From assembly GCA_000442125.1 (NCBI GenBank), contig KE546965.1, positions 1,860,001 to 1,924,000 of the forward strand: a DNA stretch of 64,000 bases, read 5' to 3'. The notes under the pieces are model-generated. The model made no database searches. It worked only from the letters and a program-made list of their open reading frames with translations, and had not been told where the DNA came from. This document shows, piece after piece, positions 1 to 12,172 of this stretch. The position numbers and the translations under genes are program-made. The stretch is from Opeltia flavorubescens (lineage: Eukaryota > Ascomycota > Lecanoromycetes > Teloschistales > Teloschistaceae). How positions within the stretch are numbered: the stretch's first letter is position 1; each line of letters opens with the position of its first letter.

Positions 1-2
1 CC

Positions 3-644
3 TACGCGAAAGAACAATGTGATAAGGAAAAACTCGCCCGCTTCATCAACCACAGAAACAGCGCTGGCAAAACCGCCCTCATTGATGCCGCCGAACGAGA
101 TCGCCCGGAATTCATGAAGCTTCTCCTTGAGGAACCCTACAATGCAGACTGGTCCATAACCGACAACAGTGGCTTCAACGTTCTCCATTATTGCGCTTTC
201 CGTGGCCACCGCACTTGCGTTGCTCTCCTCCTCCGCCATGCCTCTTCTGCTAGGGATGACAACAAGATTCGCTTCCAAGCGTTCCTCAACCAACAATCTA
301 CCGATAACAAAATCCCACCCCTGCACGACGTTACTGCGAGAGGATTCAAGGACATTGCAATGCTGCTGCTGGATACTTATGGCGCGGAGTACGAAATCTA
401 CGACGTTCATGGCGATTCTATACTCCATCGATCTGTGCAGGCGAATCAGGATGATGTTTTGTTGCGACCATATCTGGAGTGGATGATGGGGAAGAAGGGG
501 GAAGGAGAGAGGGAGAAGGTGAAGAGGGTGGTGGGGAAGAAGAACTCGAGTATGGGTAGGACGGTGAGGGAGGCGCTTTTGGTGAGGGGGAAGAACGAGG
601 CGGCGGAGATGGTGGGGAAAGTTGAGAAGGAGTTGGGGCTGTAA
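3..644 (+). CDS. Ankyrin-repeat protein, C-terminal part (5' end outside window)
   Basis: The frame is open from the first bases of the window to a TAA at 642-644, about 213 codons, so this is the 3' part of a longer gene. The residues form ankyrin-type helix pairs: AGKTALIDAAERDRPEFMKLLL, then NSGFNVLHYCAFRGHRTCVALLL, then KIPPLHDVTARGFKDIAMLLLDTYGAEYEIYDVHGDSILH. The last 50 residues are a lysine/glutamate-rich tail with no repeat. Ankyrin repeats are protein-binding scaffolds; nothing here shows the partner or any catalytic domain. An ATG at 114 lies inside the frame, but the repeats continue upstream of it, so it is not the start. The family assignment is firm; the specific function is unknown because the N-terminus is missing. 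Confidence 0.75.
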   Translation, partial: YAKEQCDKEKLARFINHRNSAGKTALIDAAERDRPEFMKLLLEEPYNADWSITDNSGFNVLHYCAFRGHRTCVALLLRHASSARDDNKIRFQAFLNQQSTDNKIPPLHDVTARGFKDIAMLLLDTYGAEYEIYDVHGDSILHRSVQANQDDVLLRPYLEWMMGKKGEGEREKVKRVVGKKNSSMGRTVREALLVRGKNEAAEMVGKVEKELGL

Positions 645-1306
645 GAGTCTTTGATGCAGGGGCTGAACGACGTATGGATATGTCGGTTCCTGAAATTGAA
701 AGCTATACGAAGCACAAGCATGGATATGTATCGCGATCGACATTGAGATATTAGAACGAGATATGGAATGCATCGTTTTGCGAGTATGGACATGTAAACG
801 TATATATGATGATCTAGCCTATTGGAACTATACTATCAGTATCATTTCTACTATTCGATTTTTTGTTCGGAGCAACACGGAGCCAAATGGAAAGACCCTC
901 CCTGGCGTGATTTCTCAATAATTTGGAACATTCCAAAGACTTTTTTTGAGAAGTCGGGCGAAGATAGTCCAAGTTCTCTTATTTTGCAAATTCTATTTTT
1001 AAGTCTCTATGAAACATCGATTATAGTCCACAGAAGTATCGGAGGGGGGGGACATTGATAGTAAAAGAAGGGATGATTTAATGATTTTCGCCATCGTTGC
1101 GATGTGAATTGAGAAGACGATGATTAATCTCACCCGACTCCATGGGTATGACTACGACAACATGCATCTTGCATCTATATACAAGGCGACCTAAAGCCAA
1201 GCCATTGGGGAATCAGCCTCCCATGATTATCTCCATCCTATCCCTCAAAACTCCAATTCCGTACCCAAATCCTCAATGAGCACCTCCCTTGCACAGAAAA
1301 GAAATC
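645..1306. other. Intergenic, convergent 3' ends
   Basis: This is the tail-to-tail interval between the ankyrin gene (+) and the metal transporter (-). It is AT-rich with a G-run near 1043-1050. It holds a short open frame (822-1058) with no recognisable domain. It probably carries both 3' UTRs. Confidence 0.5.
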
Positions 1307-2823
1307 CTACAACTCCTTTTTCAAAAAGTGCTCCGGCTTATGGCTCGTCTCGAAATCGATATGTACATACGCCCTCTCCACATCCGGTAAACTCTCAAGT
1401 TTCACCTGGAGATCCTCGGCCACGTCGTGTGTCGCTCGCAGAGTTTCGTCAGGCGCCATGACGATGTCGACTTCGACGATGATGCGGGGGCCGGAATGGT
1501 AGGCGCGGACGGTGTCGAGGGAGAGGATTTGTGGGGAGTGGGTCATCGCTGTTGATTTTCGGTAGGTTAGTTAATTAATCTAGGGGGGGTGGGAAACTGA
1601 AAGAACAAGGGAGGTATAGGGGAGAATGGGGGTAAAGAGAGAAACGTACAGATGTAAGTGATCCATTGCTGCAACTGCGTATCTGCCGTTACCCCAATGA
1701 GGAGCTGGAACTCTTTGTACGCCGTCCTGAGCCACAACGTTGATATCATGATTGATAGTAAGATTGCACCCATAGGGTCTATCCACCAGTAGAGATAGCT
1801 CCCACCGACGGAAGTGAGGATACCGACCCCATTGATGAACATGTCGTTTCGATGGTCCTCCCACAGAATATGTATTTGCGAATACACGTCCCTCAGTGCC
1901 CAGCAGTAACAGAATAGAACAAGCTTGGTGCAGAAAGCGACGCTGACGACGATAATGGCGGCCAAATGAAACGGCTTCGTCTTCAATGGCCCGCAGTTGT
2001 GGTTTTCGGGCTTCGGGACGCAGCCCCGAGGGGCGGGATTCCCTTCTGCAAGTTCCATTGATGACAGGACGATAAGGATGAAGGAGACGGCGGTCATCAG
2101 GAAGCAGAAGACGATATTGCCTGCTGTTTCGATCCTTGCCTTTCCCGACGGAAAGCGGCGAGGATCGACTCTCTTGACGGCACGGTTGCAGACGATAAGA
2201 GTGACATTGGACATGGGGTCGAATATCGCGTCGGCCATGGTGGTGAACAACGATAGGGAGCCGGAGAAGACAGCGGCAAAGATTTGGAGGCCCGCAAGGA
2301 TGACATTGGCGGCGAAGGAGCCACGGACGGCGATTTTGTACTTGAGCTGGTTGTCACCATCGAACTCTTTGGCCAGCCGGATGTGTTCGTCTACAGGCCG
2401 CAGCCAGCGCTCGATGTTTTCATTCTGGGTTTCGTAAAACGTTTGGAGCTTCTTGGCTTTGGTGGCCGCTTTGTTTGTGGTGATGGGACCGAAGCCATCA
2501 CGCTTGCGGGAGGTATTGGCTCGGATGAGGTTGAGCTCGCTGGGAGATTTCAGCTTGGACGATAATTGATATGGATCGGATTCGCGGTTGTGGTGAAAGG
2601 CGTCTTCGATATCATTGGATGATGAGGAATGGGAGTGGGAAATTGGATGACGAGCATGAGGGTCATTGTCGGATTGGGGTATCTGATCAAGCTCGTACGA
2701 AGTACTCGTAGCTCTCTTATTCCAAGCAGTTGCAGCTGAAGCGGAATTGGAGCCAGCCTCAGGTTGTACGAATGGATGTGGATGCATTGAGATAGAGCTT
2801 GCTGGGGAGAGATGCGACGCCAT
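1307..2823 (-). CDS. Cation diffusion facilitator (CDF), Mn-type metal transporter
   Basis: Two exons, 2823-1650 and 1548-1307, joined across a 101-bp intron (GTACGT..CAACAG), give 471 residues. After about 130 disordered N-terminal residues comes a CDF transmembrane domain and a C-terminal cytoplasmic ferredoxin-like domain (SLDTVRAYHSGPRIIVEVDIVMAPDETL..). The metal-site motifs of helices 2 and 5 both read DxxxD: DAIFD near residue 197 and DHRND near residue 322. In characterised CDFs, HxxxD is typical of Zn transporters and DxxxD in both helices of Mn transporters, so manganese export or sequestration across an internal or plasma membrane is the likely role. The second exon is essential: without it the conserved C-terminal domain is lost. 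Family certain; metal inferred. Confidence 0.85.
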
Positions 2824-3417
2824 TGCAGGCTGGTAATAAACCTTTCGACCTGATCATTTAACCATAATAGTGGAACGATACATCTCTTCGCATACGACAA
2901 GCCGACGTCTGTACAATGTGAGAAAGGTGCGATTTGTCAAGTCTATGTTATTGCTGTGAAATTGTTTCCTCCGATTGAATATGACGTACTTGTTTGCACC
3001 GCCACTGAGGCGTTAACGAGCACATTTACCTCCCACAGCTCCACCCTCCTTTATATATTCGTCTCACACGTGGATCTTTATCCTTTAGGCACCAGATTCT
3101 TGAAGTATTGGTGAGATAGCATATTCTTCAGTGGATTTGCATAGTGACGAGGAGAATAATATCAAAACGAGGCCGTTGAAGCATATATTTTACGATTATT
3201 TGAATAATATTCTTGTTATCTAGCCATGACCGGCTTCTCCATGTTGTATAAGATCCAGTGTACCACCTAGTTCCCTAGTAACGCCAGACCAGCCTTCAAC
3301 GCCCAGCGCCACGGCCCCTATGCTTGCAAACGAGGGTATCACAGTCTCATAAAGTAGACTTTTTGAAGCGAAAACATTCATGCTTAACATCATCCATTTT
3401 CCTGTCATCATCACCAA
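2824..3417. other. Intergenic: 5' side of CDF gene, 3' side of DUF3455 gene
   Basis: Head-to-tail spacing between two minus-strand genes. It contains a TATA-like element for the CDF gene (listed separately). Otherwise I see no gene or RNA. Confidence 0.5.
3049..3057 (-). promoter_or_regulatory. TATA-like element upstream of CDF gene
   Basis: The minus strand reads TATATAAAG, about 225 bp upstream of the CDF start codon. Position and sequence fit a TATA box with a long leader; no transcript start is visible from sequence alone. Confidence 0.35.
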
Positions 3418-4218
3418 TCATCCCCAAAACCAATACTCGGCCGCGTATTGCACCTCAAAGCTTGCGGGTGACGCATCACACGTTTTGGGTGGACTTCCGC
3501 CCGCTGTGTTTACTCGGTAGATTTCTTTGACTGGACTTGTGTCTGAGCCTAGACTCTCTGGCGCGTTCGCAGAAGTCAACTTCAGCCAAGGAACAGCTTT
3601 CGACTGGTCTGGACCGAGCTGCTGTTTGTCGTCTGGCACCGGGACTTTCATAAGCACTTTTCCGAATTGGATCCCGAAATTCGTTTTCTCGGTGTGAAGG
3701 TTGAATGTCGGTGTCGTGAGATCGGAGAAGTAATGATGACCGGACGTATATGCTTGTGCGGGGAAGAGGACTTTGTTCTCTTTTGGTGTTGGTAGGAGGA
3801 GAGCTGATGAGGGGATCATCTCGAGTGCTTTCGGCGCGATGCAGGACATGCATGTCGTGTTGTAGAGTATTGCCATAGCACCTACGGCAACAGGTGCACT
3901 GGATGGATGTTCGATGTCGCATGTGTAATTTTGCGTTCCTCTTCCAATGGCAACGTGGTAGAGAGAAAGACCGTCAGTCACCGGAGGTAGACCGGAAATG
4001 GTGGGCATCTTTGCTGACGCAACATTGCATGATGAAGGGCTGAGGGCGGCGAGAGTAGATGCGGGAATAGAAGAGAGGCTTTGGGCGGCAGCAACGTAAT
4101 AAGAGCGGATGGCTTCGGGCCAACCATTGCTGTGACGTTTCTCGATCGCTAATGAAGAGACGAGTGTACTTGTGAGGGCGAAAGCAGCGACGAGAAAGGA
4201 GGAAGGACGCATTGTCAC
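3418..4218 (-). CDS. Secreted DUF3455 protein
   Basis: A single exon of 266 residues. The N-terminus is a clear signal peptide (charged MTMRPSS, hydrophobic stretch to SSLA) followed at once by IEKR, a possible Kex2-type KR cleavage site, so the mature protein probably starts near residue 30 and is extracellular. The rest matches the DUF3455 pattern of fungal secreted proteins: GRGTQNYTC, LYNTTC, then a long beta-rich core and the C-terminal signature IYRVNTAGGSPPKTC. Cysteines are few and paired, consistent with disulphides. The biochemical role of DUF3455 is not established, although members are often annotated misleadingly as malate dehydrogenase. The ATG at 4218 is the only start before the signal sequence. 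Confidence 0.85.
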   Translation of the reverse strand: MTMRPSSFLVAAFALTSTLVSSLAIEKRHSNGWPEAIRSYYVAAAQSLSSIPASTLAALSPSSCNVASAKMPTISGLPPVTDGLSLYHVAIGRGTQNYTCDIEHPSSAPVAVGAMAILYNTTCMSCIAPKALEMIPSSALLLPTPKENKVLFPAQAYTSGHHYFSDLTTPTFNLHTEKTNFGIQFGKVLMKVPVPDDKQQLGPDQSKAVPWLKLTSANAPESLGSDTSPVKEIYRVNTAGGSPPKTCDASPASFEVQYAAEYWFWG

Positions 4219-5256
4219 GTTGATATATGGTAGGTTGGAGGGTTAGGGAGGTTTAAACGGCTGGAAATGGTAAGGGAAGGAGTGTTTGGAGGAGAGCTGA
4301 AGTATAATGAGAAGGGACTGTAGTGAGAAGAACATGTTGGAAGTATATGTATATGAGATGAGGGTGGATAATTGATGCTATTCTGGTAGACAAGCGTGTA
4401 TCCAGAAGACTGGATGAAATTGGCAGGTTGGAGAAAGTGGAGACTGGGGAGCTTCTAAAAAAGGGCCCGGCGGTTCGACCATGCCGGCGGCTGCTCTTGC
4501 CCACATTCGGTCAAGCTCGAGAAGAGTCCCTGAAGCGCTAGATCATCTTGGCGCTCTGTCATTGGCTTCAATACTTCGAGACGACTACCATAGGCGGATC
4601 TTGAATTTTTGAGTTAGCCATTTGCTGCACAATCTATAGTATGCCAGTCGGAAATTGGGAGGGGAAGAGGAGTCAATGAAATGTACCCATCTTGCTATGT
4701 GTGAAAAGTCGATGATGCGACCATTTCGCCGACTCTCGAGACCCCGAAATGACAAACGGTCTAAATATGGCCTTCGGGAGCCAAAATCAAGGTTATTCAT
4801 TAGCGCCATCTCTTGCCAGCTGTAGGACAAGGATTACTTCTAATCTCGAATTCATTGGCAGATCCACTCGGGCGCTTGCGATTCCGGTCATGTCATCCAA
4901 TCAATCCTTCAGCCTCCCGCAGATTCTCGACATGTTGTTATCGAATCATGAATCTCTGCTAATTTGGGCTGTTGGATCCAATTATGGGCGGATTCGTAAG
5001 TCTGCACGGATGGCTTAAGGCTCAAACGCGACATCCATAGATTAAGACTGCCAATCAAAGTTCCCTGTAGCATAGTAGGGTGTAATTGACAGCTAATTGA
5101 CAATGCTTATTGGCTATAATACCGGCTGTAAGATGCATCTTATTGTACATGTACAGCTTTGTAGGACGACGTAAGACGAACGCAAGGTGACAAAATACTG
5201 CTTCAGCCAGGCCCATAGAAGTGGTATAACCTAAACCCATCGCCATGTTTGACGAA
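4219..5256. other. Intergenic, about 1 kb, no gene seen
   Basis: This interval lies upstream of the DUF3455 gene and downstream of the CASP gene. Only short open frames without domain or codon-usage support were seen. It presumably holds the promoter of the secreted protein and the 3' UTR of CASP. Confidence 0.5.
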
Positions 5257-7755
5257 TCAACCTGAGAACCCTTCCTGATGCCACTCCCCGTGCTGAGCGT
5301 CTGCTCCAGAACCATCTCCTAGAGCCGCGCTTCCAGCAGCGATTGATTGCGCTGTTTCACTTAGACTGCTTGCGTGTTTGCTAATATCCATCGTTTGCAT
5401 CCAGTAAAGCATGACGAAGATCAGGACATGTAATGCGACGCAGTAGCCCGCGAATAAATTTCGACTCGTCCGGTTCGCTAAAACCATACGGGTGATGGAG
5501 AACACAATCCGCTCCGGGAGGCTCATCCGCTTGTATGCTCGGCTGGATTCGCGCCCCCGGAAAGCGGCAAAGGGAGAAATGTTAGCTTCATAAGCCGATC
5601 GATATCGATCAAGCGAGAGACCCGATGGAGTGTCCGAAGCCACCTGGATAGAAGTCGACTGCGGGTTCTTGACATATGAGGAAGCTGATGAAGCTTGAGC
5701 ACCTCGGTTGTAAGTCGAAACGTATCTGGACTTCTCATACAGATTCAGGTTATCCTTCTGTAACGATGCAATCTCTTGACGCAAAGAGGATACCGTACTG
5801 TGCTGTTGGGATAGCTCTTGTTCAAGCTGTTGGTTCTTCTGCTTGAATCGATCCCGTTGTGCTTGTATCATGGGAAGAATGCCGGATCCTCCTCCAACCG
5901 CCTCACCTGCACGGAGAGAATCAAGCGTACCCCTTGGACTGGAGTCAAACCCGGAGATGATGGAAGAAGTTGGCGAAGCGCGGCCTCTTCGCGGAAACGA
6001 GTTGGCATTGTACGTTGTCGAGGATGCAGGGTGACGCGAGGTATATGTGCCCGTCGTGGACATTGCAGACGACGGAAAGGCACTGGCAGCTTCTTGCTGA
6101 ACCTTCTCTAGATCGCTCTCCAAAGTTGCATTGAGGTTCTGCGCCCGCTCAAGATCGGCGTTGGTGCTTGACAAAGTTTCTTGCAGCGAATCTAACCGTT
6201 GCTGTAGATCCTGATGGGACACGCGCAATACGGCCATCTCATTACTCAGCTTCTTATTCCTTGCGAGCAGTAGCTGTTCCAGACTGTCTTTCTTGCCGGT
6301 CTTAATCGATCCATTCATCTGGTTGGCTATGTGGTCTTCGTTGTCATAAGAAGCTTCATCCGGATTTGGCACGAGCTCATCATCTTCGAGGGTTGATAGC
6401 TCAATTGACTACAGCTATTATCAATATAAAATAAACCCAAGAATGCAAACGGATACGAGGTACCTTGAATATTTCAAGCTCTCGCTTGATTTCGGTGTAA
6501 TCACGCCAAGAGTGTATGCGTTCTCGTAGTTCTTCTCGATCACGTTGCAATGACCTGGCCTCCTTCTCAAGTGTTTGATTTCGCGCCTCAAGCTTCCTTG
6601 TGAACGAGTCTCGTTCCAACCTTGCAGTATCCAGCTTTCTTAATAGTGATGTATTTTCAGATCGAAGTCGAGCATTGGCAGGATCTTCCTCCGCCACCAA
6701 TCTGCGTTGGCTGTTCGAAGAAAGCTCGGCCAACTCCACCCGTAATTGCTCATTCCTAGCTTGAACTTCTGCGAGGCGCTGGGTAGTTCGCTCAAGATCC
6801 GTACTGACAATCTCCAGCTCAGCAGCGCTAGCGGAGATCTGACGACCTTCTACCTCCCGATCTCCGGTATGACCCAGGCGTTGAGACACCTCGTAGCTTG
6901 CTTTCAATTCATTGAGTAGACGTTCTTGGCTTTCTACCTTATCTTCCAGACTCCTCTCTTTGGCCTCCCAATTGCCCTTCTTCTCTTCCAATACCGCCTT
7001 CCAGGAATCTTCAACCTCTTTTAACTTTGTTTCACGATTGTCTTCAAGCTCTTTTCGTGCAGCTCGCTCGTTCTCCAATTGTCTCTCCGAGGCATTTAGT
7101 TGCGAACTAAGGCTGGCGATGCTCCCTTGTAGATGTTCATTTTCGGAAGTGAGCTTGGGAAGGATATCTTCGGAGACGGAAAGAGCTTCAACAGAGGTTT
7201 CCAGTAGTGGGTAGGGGTCCGGGGCTTCAGAGATAGAAGAATAGATCTGCAGGAAAGCGGAGGAAGTAGCTTTCCCATGATTTGTCAATAGATCAATGAA
7301 CGTCTGATATGCTGGAGAAGTATCAGCATTATGCCGTGATTGCAACATTGGCTGAACCCACACTTCAGCAGGGCCTTAAACTCAGTAAGCTTGACTGCGT
7401 CATCCAGCTTCCGGAAATCCTTCGTTTTCTGCGCAAGGTCCTTACGCGAAAGCAAGGCATCTCGCTGGTGTGTGACTATATCAGATGCTGTGGTGTCCAG
7501 TTCAGGAACTAGCTTGGTAAGATTGATATCTGTGAAGCAATAATTAGCTAATGTGTATTGTATGGGCAAGCTTCTGGACTGACTTCTCCATGCCGAGATT
7601 GCGCTCTGGAATTTATTGTCTTCGATCGAATCTCTCGAGGTATCATTGCTCGAATCTGGAATCCGCAGACTGTCTTTCGGGTCTCGCAAATTGTCCGTGG
7701 TGTAGACTCGGTCAGATTCGTTGGATGACCTTGCGGTGGCCGCTGAAAGATCCAT
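5257..7755 (-). CDS. COY1: Golgin CASP / Coy1, Golgi coiled-coil membrane protein
   Basis: Four exons: 7755-7584, 7529-7362, 7311-6464, 6408-5257; introns of 54, 50 and 55 bp. The protein has 779 residues. The joins restore the conserved CASP N-terminus FQSAISAWRNINLTKLVPEL and LLKSYQTFIDLLTNHGKA. The middle 550 residues are long heptad-rich coiled coils. The C-terminus has the CASP signature YKRMSLPERIVFSITRM followed by one transmembrane helix (near 715-735) and a short lumenal tail, the tail-anchored topology of this family. CASP/Coy1 sits on Golgi membranes and tethers vesicles in intra-Golgi retrograde traffic. The start was taken at ATG 7755; an upstream open stretch to 7797 lacks an ATG. 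It shares a 300-bp divergent promoter with Vps3. Confidence 0.9.
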
Positions 7756-8057
7756 TGTACATTTGGATGACTGCTCTCTGAACGAAGTGGATGGCAATGA
7801 GACTATAATTAAGACTACAAAACTGTTAAAGTCGCGTTTTCACCATGGATTAAACATATGCAAGTCCCAATATGACAGGTGTGAAGTTGGCTGAGTTGGC
7901 TGTGACAACAGCCACTTCCGGGCTCGGTCCGCACTCAGGCGCTTTGCATATCTAGGAAAGCTATTCCCAGGCCTTCCACTCCTCTTCTCTTCAGACGATG
8001 ATGTAGTAACAATTCGACTCCGGCTTCGGCCGAAAGTCATATATATCAATGATCAGC
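7756..8057. promoter_or_regulatory. Divergent promoter between CASP and Vps3 genes
   Basis: About 300 bp separate the start codons of two oppositely transcribed membrane-traffic genes. No TATA box is evident on either strand, as is common for housekeeping promoters. An open frame on the minus strand (7840-8049) has no domain. Confidence 0.5.
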
Positions 8058-11000
8058 ATGGAAGCGCCGGTTTCCACAAGCTCCTACATTTTCAGGCCTC
8101 TACTCGAAAACATTGCGATTGCTCCAGAGGAAAGCACTTCAGAAGTCTACATTACTTGCATTGAGCTTTGGGGTTAGTCCTCCCTGTGCTTTACATCATT
8201 CTCTTACTCGACTATGGCAGCTTGCCGATTGACGATAAAACAGAAGGAAACCTCTACATTGGTACTTCTGCCGCAGAAATACTACATTATGTTGCCATTC
8301 CTCCTGATCCCGATGACACCACTTCGGGTCCATCCTACATCTTTGCATCCAGGCTGCAACCAACTTTTAATCGAAGTGCCCATAATACACCGCCTCCGGG
8401 GATCCAGCAAATACTCCTTCTGTCCAAAGAGTCAAAAGCCTGTATTCTGTGTAACGGAACCCTGACGTTCTACAGTCTACCTGAACTCAGCCCGGCATTC
8501 CACAATACAGTAGTGCCAGGATGCAGTTGGATTGGTGGAGCAAATCTGAGTATACCCGATGAGCAGGTTGAAGATGGGGAGATCGTGATGATTTGCATTA
8601 AGAGCAGGATTCGACTTGTGCGTATTGGAGATGAGCCTCGAAAGATTCGGGATATTGAATACCCAGGCTGTCTCGCCATAGCTCGCCGAGACAACTTCGC
8701 CTGTGTCGCAGACGCTCACGCTTACGCTTTACTCGATGTGCATGATCAGCAGAAAATCCCCTTGTTCCCAATTTCTTCGCTCGATGAAAACACAAGTGTT
8801 GGCCAAATTGAGGATATTTCGTTACGCCAAGAAATGAGCCGGCCTTCTTCTGGTACTGGCGATTCGAGAGGTCATGGGCGCAGCACAAGTCTCGGGACGT
8901 TCGTCAGCGGTCTTGGTCGACGGAGTCCACAATCTCGAAGTCAGGAGAGGTCTGGTCGGAATACCCCAGAACCCGGGCTAAGGGCAGCGTCACCTTTGCG
9001 ACCTGCCGATCGACCTCGATCAGGATCGACGGCGGGTAGTACAATGAGGAGACCTTCTATTTCGGACAAGCCTTTGCCTCCGTCGCCCGAACGTTCGCTT
9101 TCACAACAGAATCTCCAGACACCTGCCGTACCTGCTCCAACAAAACTCATTCCGCATATATGTTCCCCCACGGCAAATGAATTCTTGCTTACTACTGGTA
9201 CGTCTCCGGATGAGCCAGGNGTTGGCATTTTCGTAAATCTTGATGGGGACGTTGTCCGGGGCACTGTGCAATTCGATCGCTATCCGACCTCAGTAATTGT
9301 AGATGGAACTGACCGTGATTCGGATTTGTCTGGCATCAGCTCACAGCAGTCACGTGAGGGTTACATATTAGCTACATCAAATCAGCGTCGAGAGGATGGT
9401 GATCGAGAAATTATCGAGATTCAGCGCTGGGATGTTGACAACGAGAGTAGTACGGAACATCTTGACGTGCCTGCTCCTTTCCATGTGGGTCACTCCGATG
9501 AAGTCCAAGCGGTATCAGGCCATGCTAGACTTCGTACGATCTTGTCTCGATATTCTGAACCTTTCTCGGATGTGGGAGAAAGGCTGCGTATAGCACGACT
9601 CAGATTAGACACGGATATATCGACCGATCTTGTAATAGACGAGGCTGAGAAAAAACGAAACGAGGAAGAATTAGCATTCAGTCGCCGCCTAGGTATACAA
9701 TCGAGTCAGAACGTGCTTTGGTCAGGGTTCTCGATCTGGTGGCTAATGAAGAATCCGCTCATCTTACGCCTAGACGGAGCACTTGGTACGGCCGTGAACA
9801 AGATACCAGACCAGGATCATCTCGAAATTAACCGTGACGCAATTCTACAGATCGTCAAAAGCATTCAGGATTACGAAGCAAATACAGAAACCGAATTTTT
9901 GAGCTTGAAGTATGTTCGCCAAAAATCAGGTCTCATACTATTTGCAGATCTTCTGGAGAGGATGTTGTCATATAACATCACGAGCACAGAATCACGGACT
10001 ACAGAGGATCTTCTCGTGGAAAATGGTCTGGACCCTCGCGTCCTACTCTCGCTCGTACCATTGCTATCTCAAGAAGTCATCGAAGGTTCAAGAGGCATCT
10101 GGATACATGCCGGACTGATGTGGGTCGTGAAACGATATGCTCGCGATCTCCTGGACCAAACGGCTGCCGAGAAGGCCCAGGAACTCTTCCACCATAACGA
10201 CAAAGTGAACATGATCAAGCGATACTTGGTTGCATGGCGGCAACGCAAAGGTTTCGGAAGTATTGCCGATGAGATTGAGGTATTCCAGAGTGTTGATGCG
10301 GCACTGCTCCACCTGCTCTTGTATGAACAAGACAATCAGCACTTACGGAAGTCTGGGATTCCCTCGGCAGCGAAGGCGGAGCTCTATTCGCTAGTTGACA
10401 ACGGCGTGGATTGCTTTGAGCGCGCAGTGACACTACTTGAGCGGTATCGACGACTCTACGTGCTCAGCAGACTTTACCAGAAACGCAAGATGGCCAGCAA
10501 AGTGCTGGATACCTGGCGTAGGATCATTGAAGGTGCAGAGGATGTTGGCAACGAGCTACGGGATGGCGAGAATGAGGTCCGTAAATACTTGGCCAAGATA
10601 CGTGATGTTTCTCTCATCCGAGAGTACGGGAGCTGGCTTGCACGTCGCAATGCCCAGTTGGGGGTTCAAGTGTTCGCAGATGACTACAGTCGAGTCAAGT
10701 TTGAGCCTGAGGAAGTAGTCCAGATGCTCAAGGAGCAGGCTCCTGAGGCAGTGAAAGTATACTTGGAGCATTTGGTGTTTGGAAAAAAGAAGACACAGTA
10801 CGCCGATAAGCTTCTCGCCTACTATCTTGACAGCGTGCTACATGTTCTCGATACTTCGAAAGAGGCACGTTCAATCTTGGGCCAATCGTACGAATCTTAT
10901 CGTGCACTGCAACCTCCAAAACCGACGTACAGGCAATTTATCATCGATAACGCGGTGCCCGTGGCTTGGTGGCAAGATCGTCTGCGGTTGCTCGAACTAC

Positions 11001-11578
11001 TTGGTGGCAGTCACGGGGCCGATTTCTCTTACGATCTCGGTATCATGCTTAATCGCATTGAGCCGTTCGAACAGGACCTTGTTCCAGAGTCAATCATCCT
11101 GGATGGCAGGCAGGGCCGACATCAGCAAGCGTTACGGCTGTTGACGCATGGGCTTGGAGACTATCATACTGCCATCAATTACTGTCTTATGGGCGGGGCT
11201 AGTATATTCCATCCCATCTCGGGCTCTCTGACGCCCCATGCGGGCTCGACGAAGGAGGACCAGGCGACACTATTTGGCTATCTGCTGACTGAATTCCTTC
11301 AAATAGAGGACGTCAGCAACCGCTTAGAGCGGACGAGTGAACTTCTCGAGCGCTTTGGGTCGTGGTACGATATCACGCAGGTGTTAAAGATGATACCCGA
11401 ATCATGGTCTGTCGAACTCATCTCTGGCTTCCTAGTTGGTGCTTTCCGGCGATTAGTACACGATAAACATGAGGCAATGATAGTGAAGGCCCTCAGTGGG
11501 GCAGAAAATCTTCAGGTTGCCGCTGCTTTGGTCGAGAAATGCAGAGTCGCTGGTGCTCGGATTGACGAGCTACAATGA
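8058..11578 (+). CDS. VPS3: Vps3/TRAP1-like subunit of the CORVET tethering complex
   Basis: Exon 1 is 8058-8172 and exon 2 is 8244-11578, joined over a 71-bp intron (GTTAGT..ACAG); 1149 residues. The join restores CIELWEGNLYIGTSAAEIL, a typical CNH-domain strand. The N-terminal CNH/beta-propeller region (about 1-480) includes ILLLSKESKACILCNGTLTFYSLPELSP and is interrupted by a Ser/Pro/Arg-rich disordered insert (about 230-345), as in other fungal members. The remainder is the alpha-solenoid of the Vps39/TGFBRAP1 family. Vps3 acts with Vps8 and the class C Vps core to tether early endosomes through Rab5/Vps21. The start at 8058 has a better context than an in-frame ATG at 8049. One N at 9220 hides one residue. 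Vps3 rather than Vam6/Vps39 is an inference from overall layout. Confidence 0.85.
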
Positions 11579-12172
11579 TTTAGAGCCGGCATACAAGGTT
11601 TGAGACCAAGGATTGATCCGTTATCCTCATCATCCCTGGCGCATGTTATTCATGCCCGTAATTCTTCTCTGCGTAGATGTGGCACATTTCGGCAGGCTGG
11701 CAAGCATGCGACACGAAGGGATCAATCAACTTTGTCCTCGGCGCGCTAGAGATGCACGCTTAACCTCTTGGCAGCTTAACATACGGCGTATGTTACTGCT
11801 TTGGGCAATTTATCCTGGGGCAATACCCCGTCTTTGCAATCCTTCGAGTTTCAGAACAATATGCAGCTGCCATTCAACAGCCGTTCGTGGACTCTCCGGC
11901 CTTTTAGCACTCGATCTTCGCTACCGTCCTCTACAATGCCTCAAATTCCTCGCCATCTACTACTACAATTGAGTAAAGTGGCACCTTTAACCTGGTGGCA
12001 TGGCATTCATCCGTACCAATCTTCTTTCTTGGATCGAGATGCGAGGTCTTGCTGCAAATCATCTGTTGCTTACTCTTGACTAAATGGCCGTAACTCAACA
12101 ATCTAGGAAGTGATAAACCTCAACACCCTCCCTCTCTCACTCCAGCATTACGTCTTACGACATACCTGAGAC
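11579..12172. other. Intergenic, no gene seen
   Basis: 3' flank of Vps3 and promoter of the surface-protein gene. Open frames are short and unsupported. Confidence 0.5.

Noticed and set aside
7756-7797. CASP start at 7797
   Set aside because: The codon is TTG; the first ATG in frame is 7755.
8168-8243. Vps3 starting at 8168 (hydrophobic, signal-like GLVLPVLYIILLL)
   Set aside because: The codon there is TTG, and the stretch is an intron: splicing 8172 to 8244 restores the conserved ELWEGNLYIG. The hydrophobic run is translated intron.
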